From assembly GCF_023159225.1 (NCBI RefSeq), contig NC_063175.1, forward strand, positions 4,667,255 through 4,731,254: a stretch of DNA of 64,000 bases. Direction: 5' to 3'. This document shows, piece after piece, positions 22,569-32,850 of this stretch; the first letter of the stretch is position 1, and each line of letters begins with the position of its first letter. The stretch comes from Perognathus longimembris pacificus (lineage: Eukaryota; Chordata; Mammalia; Rodentia; Heteromyidae). Position numbers and translations under genes: made by a program. The notes beneath the pieces are model-generated. The model was not told the origin of the DNA. It saw only the letters and a program-made list of their open reading frames with translations, and did no database searches.

Positions 22569-25500
22569 TTAACAGTCATATATCAGGGAGATCATGCCCC
22601 TTTGTTTTCTGTGTTCTAGGCTTGTCTCACTCAACATTATTTGTTCGAGTTCTGACCATTTCCCTGCAAATAACAATATTTCACCATTCCTAATCGCTAT
22701 GTAGTATTCCATTGTGTATAAGTACCATATTTTTTGGATCCATTCATCTGTGGAGGGGCATCTGGGTTGTTTCCAAATTTTGGCTATTGTGAATTGTGCT
22801 GCGATAAACATGGAAGTACAAATGTCCTTTTGATATCTTGGGTTTTGCTGTTTAGGATAGATGCCTAGGAGTGGTATGGCTGGGTCATAGGGTAGGTCTA
22901 TATTGAGCTTTTTGAGAAACCTCCATACTGTTCTCCAAAGTGGCTGTACTAATTTGCACTCCCACCAACAATGGAGAAGGGTTCCTCTTTCCCCACAGCC
23001 CCTCCAGCATTTGTTGTTTCCTGAGTTCAGAGTATAGGCCATTCTAACTGGGGTGAGGTGGTATCTCAGGGTTGTTTTTATTTGCATTTCCTTTACTAGC
23101 AGGGATGTTGAGCATTTCCTCATGTGTTTCTTTGCCATTTTTATATCTTCTCTTGTGAAGTCTCTCTTTAGCTCTTTTGCCCATTTCCTAATAGGTTTAT
23201 TGGGCTTGGAGGGGCTTAGTTTTTTGAGTTCTCTGTAGATGACAGATATCAGGCCTTTGTCTGTTGCTGTGCTGGTAAATATCCTTTCCCATATCGTTGG
23301 CTGTCTTTCTATTTTGGTGGCTATGACCTTAGCTGTGCAGAAACTTTTTAATTTGTAGTAGTCCCATTTGTTGAGTCTTTCCCCTATTTGTTGTGCGCCT
23401 GGGACTCTATTCAGGAAGTTCCTTCCTGTGCCTATAAGTTCTAGTGTCTTTCCTACTCTGTCCTTCAGTAGTTTCAAGGATTCAGGTCTGATGTTGAGGT
23501 CCTTGATCCATTTTGAGTTGATCTTGGTGCATGGTGATAGGCTTGGGTCTACTTTGAGTTTTCTGCATATGGCTGCCCAGTTCTCCCAGCACCAGTAGTT
23601 GAAGAGGCTATGTTTATTCCATTGTATGTCTTTAGCTCCTTTGTCGAATATCAGTTGGCTGTAAGAGTGCGGTTTTATTTCTGGGTCTTCAATTCTAATC
23701 CACTGGTCTTCCGATCTGTTTTTATACCAATACCATGCTGTTTTTGTTATGATGGCCTTGTAGTAGAGCTTGAAGTCTGGTATGGTGATACCTCCTGCAC
23801 TATGTTTTTTGCCTAGAATTGCTTTGGCTATTCTAGGTTTTTTGCTGTTCCATATGAACTTATGGATTGGTTTCTCTATTTCAGTGAAGAATGTGGCTGG
23901 GATTTTGATAGGTATTGCATTGAATTTGTATAACAATTTGGGCAGTATGGCCATTTTCACTATATTGATTCTGCCTACCCATGAGCATGGGAGGTCTTTC
24001 CATCTCCTTGTGTCTTCTTTGATTTCCCTTATTAGATTTTTGTAGTTTTCATTGAATAGGTCCGTCACGTCCTTGGTTAAGTTGATCCCTAGGTACTTTA
24101 TTCTTTTTTTGGCTACTGTAAATGGAATCGTTTCCATAATTTCCTTTTCTGTTTGTCTATTGCTGGTGTACAGAAAAGCTGCTGACTTTTGTGGATTGAT
24201 TTTGTATCCTGCTACTTTGCCAAATTGGTTTATTAGATGTAGGAGTTTGGGTACTGAGTTTTTTGGGTCCTTGAGATATAAGATCATGTCGTCTGCGAAT
24301 AGGGATAACTTGATTTCTTCCTTGCCGATGTGGATCCCTTTGATGTCCTCCTCTTGCCTTATTGCTATGGCTAGGGATTCCAGTACTATGTTGAACAGAA
24401 GTGGGGAGAGTGGGCATCCTTGTCTTGTTCCTGTGTTTAGGGGGAATGATTTAAGTTTCTCTCCATTTAATATGATATTAGCAGTTGGTCTGTTGTATAT
24501 GGCTTTTATTGTTTTGAGGAATGTTCCATCTATTCCTGTTCTCTCCAAAGCTTTTAATAGGTATGGATGTTGTATTTTGTCAAAGGCTTTTTGGGCATCG
24601 ACTGAGATAACAATGTGATTCTTGATTTTAGTTCTGTTTATGTGGTGAATTACATTGATTGATTTACGGATGTTGAACCATCCTTGTGACTGAGGGATGA
24701 AGCCTACTTGGTCATGATGTATGATATTCTTGATCACTTTCTGGATCCTGTTAGCTAATATTTTATTGAGGAGCTTTGCATCTGTGTTCATTAGTGATAT
24801 TGGTCTGTAGTTCTCTTTTTTTGTTGGATCTTTGCCTGGTTTGGGGATGAGTATGATATTAGCTTCGTAGAATGAGTTCGGGATTTTTCCCTCCGTTTCT
24901 ATTTCGCGGAAGAGTTTGAGGAGTATTGGAATTAGCTCCTCACTAAAGGTTTTGTAGAATTCATTGGTGAATCCATCTGGGCCTGGGCTTTTCTTAGTAG
25001 GGAGGTTCTTGATTACCTCCTGTATCTCACCGTAAGTTATTGGTTTATTTAGTTGATTTATTTCTTCTTGGTTCAGTTTGGGCAGTTTGTACTTCTCTAA
25101 GAATTGATCCATTTCTGTAAAATTATTGTTTTTTGTTGAGTAGAGGTTTTGGAAATAGCTCCTTATGATTGTTTGAATATCGTGTGTATTTGTTGTAATT
25201 TTTCCTGTGGAGTCCCTGATTTTACGTATATGAGTCTCTTCTCTTCTTTTTTTTGTGAGTCTTGCAAGGGGTCTGTCAATTTTGTTTATTTTCTCAAAGA
25301 ACCAGCTTTTAGTCTTATTTATTTGTTGAATGGTCTTTCTATTTTCAATCAGATTTATCTCTTCTTTAATCTTTGTAATCTCTCCCCTCCTAGTCGTTTT
25401 AGATTCTGTCATTTCTTGTTTCTCCCGTTGTTTTAGTTTCATCGTGAGGGTATTCACCTGCTCTGCTTCCATTCTTTTAATGTGGGTACTGAGTGCAATG

Positions 25501-26396
25501 ATCTTGCCCCTCAGTACTGCCTTAGCTGTGTCCCATAGGTTTCTTTGTGATGTGTTTTCTTTGTCATTGTGGTTTATGAATTCGTTGATTTCATCTTTAA
25601 TTTGATCTGTGGCCCAAGTGTTGGATAGCAGCGTGGGGTTTAGCCTCCAAGAGTGTGTATAGGCTCTGTGGTATCCTTTGTTGTTGAGGGTTACCTTTAA
25701 TCCACTGTGATCAGATATAATACATGGGATGATGTCAATTCTTTTGTATTTGCTGAGGTTCTTTGTGTGGGCTATGACGTGGTCTATTTTGGAATATGAT
25801 CCATGGGCTGCTGAAAAGAAGGTGTATTGGGTCTCTGTAGGGTGGAAGGTTCTATATAGGTCTGTTAGATCCATTTGGGCAATGGTGTTATTTAGGTCCT
25901 CAGCTCCCTTACTAATCCTCTGGGTGTTGGATCTGTCTCTTGGAGAGAGAGGAGTATTAAAGTCACCCACTATGATTGTGTTTGCATCTATCTTGCTCTG
26001 TAATTCTGTGAGAATTTGCTTGACATATGTCGGGCCTCTTTTGTTCGGTGAGTATACATTTATCACCGTGATGTCTTGATTCTGGATTTTTCCTTGTATC
26101 AATATGTAGTGTCCTTCTTTGTCTTTTTGAGTGGACTTTAAAGAGAAATCCAGCTTGTCTGAGATCAGGATGGCTACACCTGCCGTTTTGGTGGGTGCAT
26201 TTGCTTGGTAGATCTTGCTCCATCCTTTCATTCGAAGCCTGTTTTTGTCCCTTGCTGTAAGGTGGGTCTCTTGTAGACAACAGATGTCAACTTTTTGCTT
26301 GCGGATCCATTCTGCCAGTCTGCTCCTCTTGATCGGGGAGTTTAAGCCATTTATATTTAAAGAGATCAAGGATAAGGGTGTTTTTTCTCCTTCCAT
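22569..26396 (-). CDS. L1 ORF2: LINE-1 ORF2p, endonuclease and reverse transcriptase
   Basis: 1275 codons, the same length as human ORF2p, and key residues fall at the same numbers. The apurinic-type endonuclease (about 1-239) has N14, E43 (LQETH), D145 and N147 (GDFN), D205 (KIDH), D229 and H230 (SDH). A PIP-box-like Q408..I411..Y414-F415 precedes the reverse transcriptase (about 500-775), with D600 (SVDAQKAFD), TRQGCPLSP near 657 and FADD at 700-703 (D702, D703). The C-terminal Cys-rich motif C1130-X3-C1134-X7-H1142-X4-C1147 is complete. ORF2p nicks T-rich target DNA and copies L1 RNA at the nick. The ATG has A at -3 and G at +4 and follows ORF1 by 50 bp, as in other mammalian L1s where ORF2 is translated by an unconventional reinitiation. 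No disabling change is seen. Confidence 0.97.
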   Translation of the reverse strand: MEGEKTPLSLISLNINGLNSPIKRSRLAEWIRKQKVDICCLQETHLTARDKNRLRMKGWSKIYQANAPTKTAGVAILISDKLDFSLKSTQKDKEGHYILIQGKIQNQDITVINVYSPNKRGPTYVKQILTELQSKIDANTIIVGDFNTPLSPRDRSNTQRISKGAEDLNNTIAQMDLTDLYRTFHPTETQYTFFSAAHGSYSKIDHVIAHTKNLSKYKRIDIIPCIISDHSGLKVTLNNKGYHRAYTHSWRLNPTLLSNTWATDQIKDEINEFINHNDKENTSQRNLWDTAKAVLRGKIIALSTHIKRMEAEQVNTLTMKLKQREKQEMTESKTTRRGEITKIKEEINLIENRKTIQQINKTKSWFFEKINKIDRPLARLTKKRREETHIRKIRDSTGKITTNTHDIQTIIRSYFQNLYSTKNNNFTEMDQFLEKYKLPKLNQEEINQLNKPITYGEIQEVIKNLPTKKSPGPDGFTNEFYKTFSEELIPILLKLFREIETEGKIPNSFYEANIILIPKPGKDPTKKENYRPISLMNTDAKLLNKILANRIQKVIKNIIHHDQVGFIPQSQGWFNIRKSINVIHHINRTKIKNHIVISVDAQKAFDKIQHPYLLKALERTGIDGTFLKTIKAIYNRPTANIILNGEKLKSFPLNTGTRQGCPLSPLLFNIVLESLAIAIRQEEDIKGIHIGKEEIKLSLFADDMILYLKDPKNSVPKLLHLINQFGKVAGYKINPQKSAAFLYTSNRQTEKEIMETIPFTVAKKRIKYLGINLTKDVTDLFNENYKNLIREIKEDTRRWKDLPCSWVGRINIVKMAILPKLLYKFNAIPIKIPATFFTEIEKPIHKFIWNSKKPRIAKAILGKKHSAGGITIPDFKLYYKAIITKTAWYWYKNRSEDQWIRIEDPEIKPHSYSQLIFDKGAKDIQWNKHSLFNYWCWENWAAICRKLKVDPSLSPCTKINSKWIKDLNIRPESLKLLKDRVGKTLELIGTGRNFLNRVPGAQQIGERLNKWDYYKLKSFCTAKVIATKIERQPTIWERIFTSTATDKGLISVIYRELKKLSPSKPNKPIRKWAKELKRDFTREDIKMAKKHMRKCSTSLLVKEMQIKTTLRYHLTPVRMAYTLNSGNNKCWRGCGERGTLLHCWWECKLVQPLWRTVWRFLKKLNIDLPYDPAIPLLGIYPKQQNPRYQKDICTSMFIAAQFTIAKIWKQPRCPSTDEWIQKIWYLYTMEYYIAIRNGEILLFAGKWSELEQIMLSETSLEHRKQRGMISLIYDC

Positions 26397-26446
26397 TTTC
26401 TTGTTGGGCTGTTTTTTCCTGTTGTTTTTTTTTTTTCTTCTTGTCT

Positions 26447-27616
26447 TTAGTGAGCTTGTGTTTCTGCTGGACTTTGGCTATTGAAGTTTCTTTCTGAATC
26501 TGTCTGTGTGTCTTTTACGATCTCTGTTGGGTGGGCTTCCCCTCTTAATATTCGCTGTAGGGCTGGTTTTTTATTCACATACTCCTTTAGCTCCTCTTTG
26601 GTGTGGAAAGATCTGGTTCTCCCTTCGAATGTGAACTCCAGTTTCGCTGGATATTTGATCCGAGGTTGTAAATTGTTATTCTGAAGTACTTGGATGGTGT
26701 TCTTCCACTCACTTCGAGCTTGGTAAGTTTGTGTGGATAAGTCGGATGTTATTCGAATCCTCTTCCCATTGAAAAAAGTTTCCTTCTTCGCTTTGGCTGA
26801 ATTCAGAATTTGCTCTTTAATCTTGAGGTCTGTAGTCTTGAATATTATGTGCCTTGGGGTGGTTTTCCTGGGGTCTGGCCTGCCAGGTGTCCTATAGGCT
26901 TCGGTTACCTGGATGGGGTCCCCTGTGAGATTGGGGAAGTTTTCTGCAATAACTTTATTGAGAACATGATTAAGCCCTCTGCTCTGATATTCGGCTCCTT
27001 CTTCTATTCCAATTATACGCAGATTATATCTCTTGTCTTTGTCCATTAGTTCCTGGAGTAATCTTCCCTGAAGCTTCACCTTTTCTTGGAGTGTGGTCAT
27101 TTTCTGGTTGTTGTCAGCTGCTTCATCGTCCAGGCGAGAGATTCTGGATTCCATATGGTCCACTCTTTGTGTTATGGTTTCAATTGCGGAGTTTATGGAT
27201 GTCAGAGAGCTATTCATGGTTGTCATATCAGCTCTGATCGTGGAAATTTCTTCCTTTAAAGAGTTGTATTTTAAATCTATTTTTTCATGCATTTCAATTC
27301 TCAGGGTGTGGAGATTTTCTTTAAAGGCGGCTTGCATTGTATCCATTTTTGCTTCCATTTCTTTAAACGAGGCTTGCATTGTATCCAGTTTTGCTTCCAT
27401 TTCTTTCTTGGCTTCCTGGGTGTCCTTCCAGATTTCCGCTCTAAACTCCTGGAATTGTTTTCTGATTTCATTTCTGACGGTTTCGATCATTCCTGTTAAC
27501 ATGTCCTCATTTGCTTTTTTATTCTCCATCTCCTCTCCAGTCGTGCTGCTTTTTGGAGCTGGCGAGTTGGCTTGTCCTTTGATGAACTGAGTTATGTTTC
27601 TTTGTGATTTGCGCAT
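26447..27616 (-). CDS. L1 ORF1: LINE-1 ORF1p, RNA-binding trimeric chaperone
   Basis: 389 codons from the first ATG. The open frame extends 27 codons further upstream to 27697, but without an ATG (GTG only). Numbering from the ATG: a basic, polar N-terminus; a long coiled coil at about residues 35-195; an RRM-like RNA-binding domain from about 200, opening with [11 protein letters not shown] and including NFPNL; and a C-terminal domain with [17 protein letters not shown] and PALQRIL, matching the conserved ORF1p core. The family forms trimers through the coiled coil, coats L1 RNA in cytoplasmic particles and acts as a nucleic-acid chaperone. Length is greater than the human (338) and somewhat greater than the mouse protein. 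The excess is in the coiled coil, which holds a 14-residue tandem duplication (nt about 27320-27403). The ATG context is poor (C at -3, C at +4), so start choice is not certain. The stop lies 50 bp before ORF2. Confidence 0.95.
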   Translation of the reverse strand: MRKSQRNITQFIKGQANSPAPKSSTTGEEMENKKANEDMLTGMIETVRNEIRKQFQEFRAEIWKDTQEAKKEMEAKLDTMQASFKEMEAKMDTMQAAFKENLHTLRIEMHEKIDLKYNSLKEEISTIRADMTTMNSSLTSINSAIETITQRVDHMESRISRLDDEAADNNQKMTTLQEKVKLQGRLLQELMDKDKRYNLRIIGIEEGAEYQSRGLNHVLNKVIAENFPNLTGDPIQVTEAYRTPGRPDPRKTTPRHIIFKTTDLKIKEQILNSAKAKKETFFNGKRIRITSDLSTQTYQARSEWKNTIQVLQNNNLQPRIKYPAKLEFTFEGRTRSFHTKEELKEYVNKKPALQRILRGEAHPTEIVKDTQTDSERNFNSQSPAETQAH

Positions 27617-28797
27617 CTGGAAGTCTGTGTAGTTCTTCCCTCCCTTCTGTGTAGGCGTGTCTGCGTCAGCAGGTGCTGTCGCTGTGGCCCCGCCCACCAG
27701 TGCAGGGCACGCCTATCAGAGCGGGCGCTTTCGCCGGGGCCCCGCCCTCCTGTGCACTGTGAGTCCCCTACAACAGGCACTTAAGTGGGGTCAGCCTCCC
27801 AGAGCGAGCCCTGGGTTGTTGGGTTGTGCTTGCGCCCTCCCGCAAGTCCGTTGGGGGGGGGGAAGCAGTATGTGTGGGGCCCAGTGGGATCGACTGTCCG
27901 GGTGTGGCTTGGCACCCTCAGACCTCGCCTCCGCTTCGAGGAGGGGGAACGAGATCAGGCTCAGGTGACCCTGCTGGGCTGGTATTGCCCACCAGCGCCT
28001 GTGATTTTAGTTGTAAGAGTCCGCAAGGTCTAGGCGCCTCGGGTGGGGCTTGCCCTGCCGGCCGTCCCTGGCCCCTGTTGGGAAGGGGACGGGGCCGGTT
28101 CTGCCAGTTCAGGAACCTTTGGGGGCTTGGGGCTGTTCCGCCCTTCCCCTGCTAGACTGGCTTCCCAGTGCCTGCTGGGAGCTTCCCGCCTGATTTGGGG
28201 AATCTTTGTTCCCACGGGAGTGGGGAGGGGGAGGGAGGGAGATATATCGTCTTTGTCGGGCTTGGGTCTCCCGTTGGGGGAAGGGATTATGGGGGACTCA
28301 CTTTTGCTGCTTTGTGTGTGTGTCCCGCACCGCCGTTGGCCCTTCAGGGGTTGGCGAAGTGTCGTGGTGGCTCCCCCGTTCCCTCTTTCTGCCGCGCTGG
28401 GTTCCCTTGTCCGAATCCGGTGTGGACCCGAACTTCTCGTCGCTGCTGGGTGTGTCTTGGTCCGCACCCTGCTTTGTGTCCGTGGGGTCTCCCGCTATAT
28501 GGATTCTGCGCTCCTGGCAACCTGTCTGCCGATCGCCGGGTTTCCCTTTCCCAGCCTGACCCTGTTTGGGCCAGGGCCGGCTGGTGGGGGGAGGGTGCCC
28601 CGATTAATCTCCGGCTCCGTGTAGGTTTTCGGTTCTTCTTTTTTGCTCCTTTTTGTTTTCCTGCGTTTCTCCACTGCTTCTGGATGCTGGTTTTGCTGGG
28701 TTCTTGGTGGAGTGTTGGGTGTTGGAGTTCCCAGCTCGCTATTCAGTTGGTGCGAGTCGGGGTGCCTCCCTATTGTCTCGGCGCCATCTTTCTCCTC
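27617..28797 (-). promoter_or_regulatory. LINE-1 5'UTR / internal promoter, CpG-rich, YY1-type site
   Basis: This is the only GC- and CpG-rich stretch in the window and it lies directly upstream of ORF1. Within the first 20 nt of the element (+ strand 28782-28790, cgccatctt) is the reverse complement of AAGATGGCG, the YY1 motif that positions transcription start in primate L1s. Its role here is inference. No mouse-like tandem monomers are evident. Antisense open frames over this region use only GTG or TTG starts and are not called. Confidence 0.8.
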
Positions 28798-28985
28798 ATC
28801 CTTTAGCTTTTTTGTTCAAGGGTGGTATTCTTCCACTTGAGACAAACTGCCATTCACAGTTTTTTGGTGGTTAATTGGAAATAAGAGTTCCACAAACTTT
28901 TCTGCCTGGCCTAGCTTCAAACCATGATCCTCATATTTCAGCCTCCTAAGTAGCTAGGATTATCGGCCTAATGTGAGCTCTGGCT

Positions 28986-30214
28986 GTCTTCTCAGAAATA
29001 AAAATCACAGGAGAGAGGAAGAGGAAGTGAAGCTGCTAAAGAATGGCATGAACTAAGACTGTAATACCTGGTGGAAGAGCCTTAGAATTGCTGTTAGCAC
29101 CTACTGAGTGTTGTCTCAATCTTGCCAAGGACAGCCATTAGCATGATTGACCACAGAAGTCCAGTGTAGCCCACTTTCAGACCAATTTCTGAATAAGCTA
29201 CAGGTATGAAAAGATGGTAATTATTTGGGGATAGAACCCAGAGCCATATGCATGCTAGAAACCCAGTTTGCATTCCCATTTAGATAAACTATGATTATAA
29301 TGCACACATATACACATCAAAGAGCAGAGAGTAAAAGATGGTATCAATGGTAACTGAAAGTGTTTAAAGACTAAGATCACTATATTTCAATTATCTAAAG
29401 GGCACCTCAGAAATTCCTGTGCTTTCTGTATAGAGCATTATGACATTAAAAAAAAAACAAACAAACAGAAGTAGAGGTGCTATCTGGTTTCCCATACCAT
29501 TTGTGATACAGAGAAGACTACACAGAGGCTACCTCATCTGTGAAAAATATCTGTCACATAATAACGATTGTCCAATTTAGGCTCTGAAATAAGTATCATT
29601 TCTTGGATGAGGGACAAATAAAATGTAGGAGATGTGATAAGTTCAATAATATTAATAGAGATCAGAGTTTCAATGACCAAATTAAGAATATTGCTTTGTA
29701 TGCACAATCAGATTACACAGCACTTCAAAACAATACTGAACCATTTAAAAACAGAGTGTCCTCTTGAAGATTTTGATATGCAAACACAAGCAATTAGATC
29801 ACAGAATACCAACTTCTCTAGACTCTGTGTCATCTTTAAGTCTCATTGTCATTCAGCTGTGGACACAACCATTTGGCATTTGCTAAAGAGTGTTTACATG
29901 CATTTCTTGAATACAGAATCACGGTCTTTATGACAAAAAATAAGTGAAGAAAAATCCCTACAGCATTTTCATCATTAACAACAGTAATGCATAATGTAGT
30001 AGTAGTAGTAGTAGTATGATAGATTTCTGCAGCCAATCTCCATTCACGCCACCTCTTCATCTATCATAGGCTCTGCTAGAAAAAGAATTCACGCTCTTAA
30101 GAACAAGATAGATCACTTAAAAAATAATATATTCCTACCTCATGTCCTTAATTAAATCCAAGTTTAGGAGACTTTCTTACATGCTCAGGAGAGAACAGAC
30201 TGACAAGGTACTAT
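28986..30214. other. Unique DNA with a short (TAG)n
   Basis: No interspersed repeat or coding signal. A trinucleotide run of about 6-7 TAG units lies at 29997-30016. Confidence 0.5.
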
Positions 30215-30218
30215 AGAA

Positions 30219-30221
<3 letters not shown>

Positions 30222-30266
<45 letters not shown>
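30222..30266. repeat. (AT)n microsatellite at a SINE tail
   Basis: About 22 AT units lie directly between the left TSD copy and the poly(T) of the antisense SINE at 30267-30480. Confidence 0.95.
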
Positions 30267-30283
<17 letters not shown>

Positions 30284-30480
30284 TTTTGGCCAGTCCTGGG
30301 CCTTGGACTCAGGGCCTGAGCACTGTCCCTGGCTTCTTCCCGCTCAAGGCTAGCACTCTGCCACTTGAGCCACAGCGCCGCTTCTGGCCGTTTTCTGTAT
30401 ATGTGGTGCTGGGGAATCGAACCTAGCGCCTCGTGTATCCGAGGCAGGCACTCTTGCCACTAGGCTATATCCCCAGCCCC
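30229..30480 (-). mobile_element. ID-type dimeric SINE, young subfamily
   Basis: Near-consensus antisense copy with TSD agaaaaaattatat at 30215-30228 and 30481-30494. It differs at about four positions from the copy at 37834-38033 and shares that copy's diagnostic head changes (cctcgtgtatccgaggcag, taggctatat). The (AT)n tract on its tail side is included in the interval. Confidence 0.95.
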
Positions 30481-30879
30481 AGAAAAAATTATATTTTTAC
30501 TACAGTGGATAGGTCTATAAAACACACAGTTCATCTTCAAGAACAGATTAAACACAAGTATTCTAGAAAGTGTATGTGTTTTAAATGTGGTGCATTTATG
30601 ATTATTCTCCCCCACCCTATTTTCTCAAACTATAAGCAAACCAGTATGTTCTAAATCTCAAGACTTGAAATGTAGAAGGAAGTAGTAGTATCTCATATTG
30701 TCTCTGCTTTTAGTTTCAGTTTGTGAAACAGCTTTGCTTTTCACTTGGGAAATGAAAACTAAACTTGAAATGACAGTTGGAGCCCGTTATCACCTGATGC
30801 TGAATGGCTTTCCCTTCCTTCTTATCCCTCTGAAAATATCCACTATTTTCTAGCGAGGCCAGACTCCATTGTTCCCAGA

Positions 30880-31010
30880 ACTGACTACATTTGTGATGTC
30901 ATGTCCCCAGCTAAAATGTCTCCTCCAGGATTTACACTTACCCTTGCAAATACAACCTAAATGTCACAAGCTCCCTGAGAGAAACCCTGACTCTGGGGGG
31001 TGGAGCAGCA
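30880..31010 (+). repeat. Possible L2 relic
   Basis: 'cagctaaaatgtctcctccagg' and 'cctaaatgtcacaagctccctgagagaaaccctgactc' resemble the protein-coding end of L2 LINEs (the 'aaatgtcacctcc..gagaggccttccctgac' wording). Weak and from memory. Confidence 0.4.
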
Positions 31011-31304
31011 GCGCCACCCAGGCAGCCAGAATGCATGGCATCCAGCCGGATCTTTAATCTTTCTGCCCCTAGAGTTCCCTAGAGATCCACTTTTTCCAGG
31101 GCTTCACCACTCCTGTGTTGTGGTAATTCAGTCATATGTGTGATGTCACTATGGACTAATAGTGGTCCAGGGCCTGAGTTTTATATAAGTCTTAGCTAGT
31201 GCTTATTGATTTAAACTGAATTAAATTTCTAGAGTGAATATCATGCCTACTTCCCTCGAAGCACTATGTTTAGTCATTAGAAGAGGCTCAAACACTTGTT
31301 GAAA

Positions 31305-31520
31305 GTCAGTCCCCAATGGCTCACGCTACTCAGAAGGCTGAGATCTGATTACGATTCAAGGCCAGCCCTGGAGGAAAGTCCATGAGACTTTCAACTAACA
31401 GCAAAAAGCCAGAAGTGTAGTTGTGGCTCAAGTGGTACAGTGCCAGCCTTAAGCAGAAAAGCTAATGGATAACACCCAGGCCCTGAGTTTAAGCTCCAGT
31501 ACTGACATAAAAAAATAAAA
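31305..31520 (+). mobile_element. B1(7SL)-ID chimeric SINE
   Basis: Shortened 7SL half (aatggctcacgctactcagaaggctgagatctgattac), linker, then a good ID half (gtggctcaagtggtacagtgccagcc, ggccctgagtttaagctcc) and an A-rich tail. About 10 bp (ctgtaatcct) is missing from the 7SL half. Confidence 0.88.
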
Positions 31521-31524
31521 ATAT

Positions 31525-31915
31525 GATCATATAAAATGATATTTATTGAAATGAACTCCAAAAGTGAGAACAAGAGGCTTTTAGTTATTTTACTTTTTGT
31601 TTTTTTCCCCCCTTTTGTTGTTGTTTTGATTTCTGTGGTTTTTGTCTTGTATGTAAGTTTATCTGTTTGGGGGACAGTAAGAGAGAGCACAGAAATGGTA
31701 AGATAAGTGTGAACTAATGCAGCAGTGATACTCACTAAACACTAAGTTGAAAATTAACTATACAATTTGTGAGGGAGGGGGTTCAGGAAAGAAAAACTTG
31801 GAAGTCAAGGAGGGAAGAAATGACACTGGAAAAAAAAATGTACTTATTACCTGACTTATGTATCTGTAACCCCTCTGTAAACCATCTTCACAGTAAAAAA
31901 TAAAAATAAATATCT
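31525..31915 (+). repeat. Old LINE-1 3'UTR
   Basis: 'gaaatgaactccaaaagtgagaacaagaggc', a polyT/pyrimidine stretch, 'gtgaactaatgcagcagtgatactcac', a G-rich tract and 'gtacttattacctgacttatg..gtaacccctctgtaaacc' match the tails at 35795 and 59452. ORF2 is absent. Confidence 0.75.
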
Positions 31916-32080
31916 AAATGTAAAAACTTAAATAGATAAAACTAACCAAGCAAACCCATGTATTGATTCTGCATTCATCTTTCAAATCTCAAATCACCCA
32001 TTATTCCTAAAAATCTCAGCTCCATTGGATTATCTGATTCTGCTATATACTTAGATGCATAACACCCTGGACTCACTCTT

Positions 32081-32281
32081 GGTTTTGGTTTTGTTGCCAG
32101 TTCTGGGGCTTGAACTCAGGGCCTGAGCACTGTCCCTGGCTTCTTTTTGTTCAAGGCTAGCACTCTGCCCCTTGAGCCACAGCGCCACTTCCGACTTTTT
32201 CTATATATGTGGTGCTGAGGAATCGAACCCAAGGCTTCCTGTGTATGAGGCGAGCACTTTACCACTAGGCCATATTCCCAG
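32081..32281 (-). mobile_element. ID-type dimeric SINE
   Basis: Antisense copy with direct repeats ccctggactcactctt at 32065-32080 and 32282-32297; the first bases may belong to the SINE head. A GGTTTT-type tail has replaced the pure A tail. Confidence 0.93.
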
Positions 32282-32354
32282 CCCTGGACTCACTCTTATA
32301 ATAAGTAAATATTGAACTTTTACAATTTTTGTTTATTTATTGTTTCCCTTCTTA

Positions 32355-32490
32355 CACAGATCAATTTTTAAGACCGGGAACATGTTTATCTGTTTCACCA
32401 CCATACCAGCAACATGTAGCACAGTACTTGTCCCATGAGAAATGTGGTGATTGTGATAGTAACAACAATAAAACTTTTTGAATGAATGAA
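32355..32490 (+). repeat. L2 LINE 3' end relic
   Basis: 'gaccgggaacatgtttatctg..catgtagcacagtacttgtcccatgagaaa..ttgaatgaatgaaagg' fits the L2 3' terminus wording (gggcagggaccatgtct..gcctagcacagtgcctggcac..ttgaatgaatga). Confidence 0.55.
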
Positions 32491-32654
32491 AGGAAAAACA
32501 TTTTGAGCTGAAGAATAATGAATAGTAAATGAGTCAACAGAAATTGGGAAAGCTGGAGACAGAATAATAAAATAAGCAAATGAATAAAATTTACTAGAGT
32601 TCTCAGACTTATAATATCAAATGAACTAGCACAAAACTTCCTGGGCTCTTCCAC

Positions 32655-32850
32655 TTCCTCCCTATTCAGCCTCGGGTAAATTACATACAAGTGATACACA
32701 CTTCAGTCTTCTATTTTGCTAGCTGTAATGTAAGCATAAAAAAAGGTACCCAGCTCGTAGCACTGCTTAGAAGATCACATAATGTAAGTAAAATACTTAC
32801 CAGTGTGTGTAAAATTGAAAGGCATGATTAATAAACATTAGGCTTCTTAC
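32655..32850 (+). repeat. MIR relic
   Basis: 'gcctcgggtaaattacatac', 'cttcagtcttctattttgctagctgtaatg', 'ggtacccagctcgtagcactgcttagaagatcacataatgtaagtaaaatacttacc' follows the MIR order (gggcaagtta, cctcagtttcctcatctgtaaaatg, tacctacctcatagg, gattaaatgagataatg). Confidence 0.6.

Larger units (their letters stand above)
22314..28797 (-). mobile_element. L1: Full-length LINE-1 with both ORFs intact
   Basis: About 6.5 kb, reading leftward. It begins at 28797 (gaggagaaagatggcgccg) and has a GC-rich 5'UTR of about 1.18 kb, ORF1, a 50-bp spacer, ORF2, a ~217-bp 3'UTR and a tail of some 40 A with one interruption. It lies between direct repeats atcctttagctttttt at 22298-22313 and 28798-28813; the exact left edge is blurred by the tail. 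Neither ORF has a stop or frameshift, all known catalytic residues are present, and the TSD is perfect, so the insertion is recent. L1 moves by target-primed reverse transcription, using ORF1p as RNA chaperone and ORF2p as endonuclease and reverse transcriptase. Its 3'UTR matches the truncated copy at 40375-40718, so the family has more than one member here. It disrupts only an old SINE. Confidence 0.97.
22258..28985 (-). mobile_element. B1(7SL)-ID SINE split by the full-length L1
   Basis: The antisense SINE occupies 22258-22313 and resumes at 28814-28985 (gttcaagggtggtattcttccacttgag, ggtggttaattgg, gcctcctaagtagctaggatt). The break is exactly at the L1 TSD atcctttagctttttt. The SINE is clearly older than the L1 because it is much more diverged. 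Confidence 0.85.

Noticed and set aside
23053..26484. Many + strand open frames of 60-188 codons opposite ORF2
   Set aside because: They are antisense shadows of ORF2; translations are hydrophobic and without motifs.
28030..28467. 145-codon minus-strand frame in the L1 5'UTR upstream of ORF1
   Set aside because: Its start is GTG and it shows no domain. Treated as part of the 5'UTR.
28043..28806. Three overlapping + strand open frames (117-212 codons) antisense to the L1 5'UTR, recalling primate L1 ORF0
   Set aside because: They begin with GTG or TTG, not ATG, show proline/glycine-rich translations typical of GC-rich DNA, and all three frames are open together, which points to composition rather than coding.
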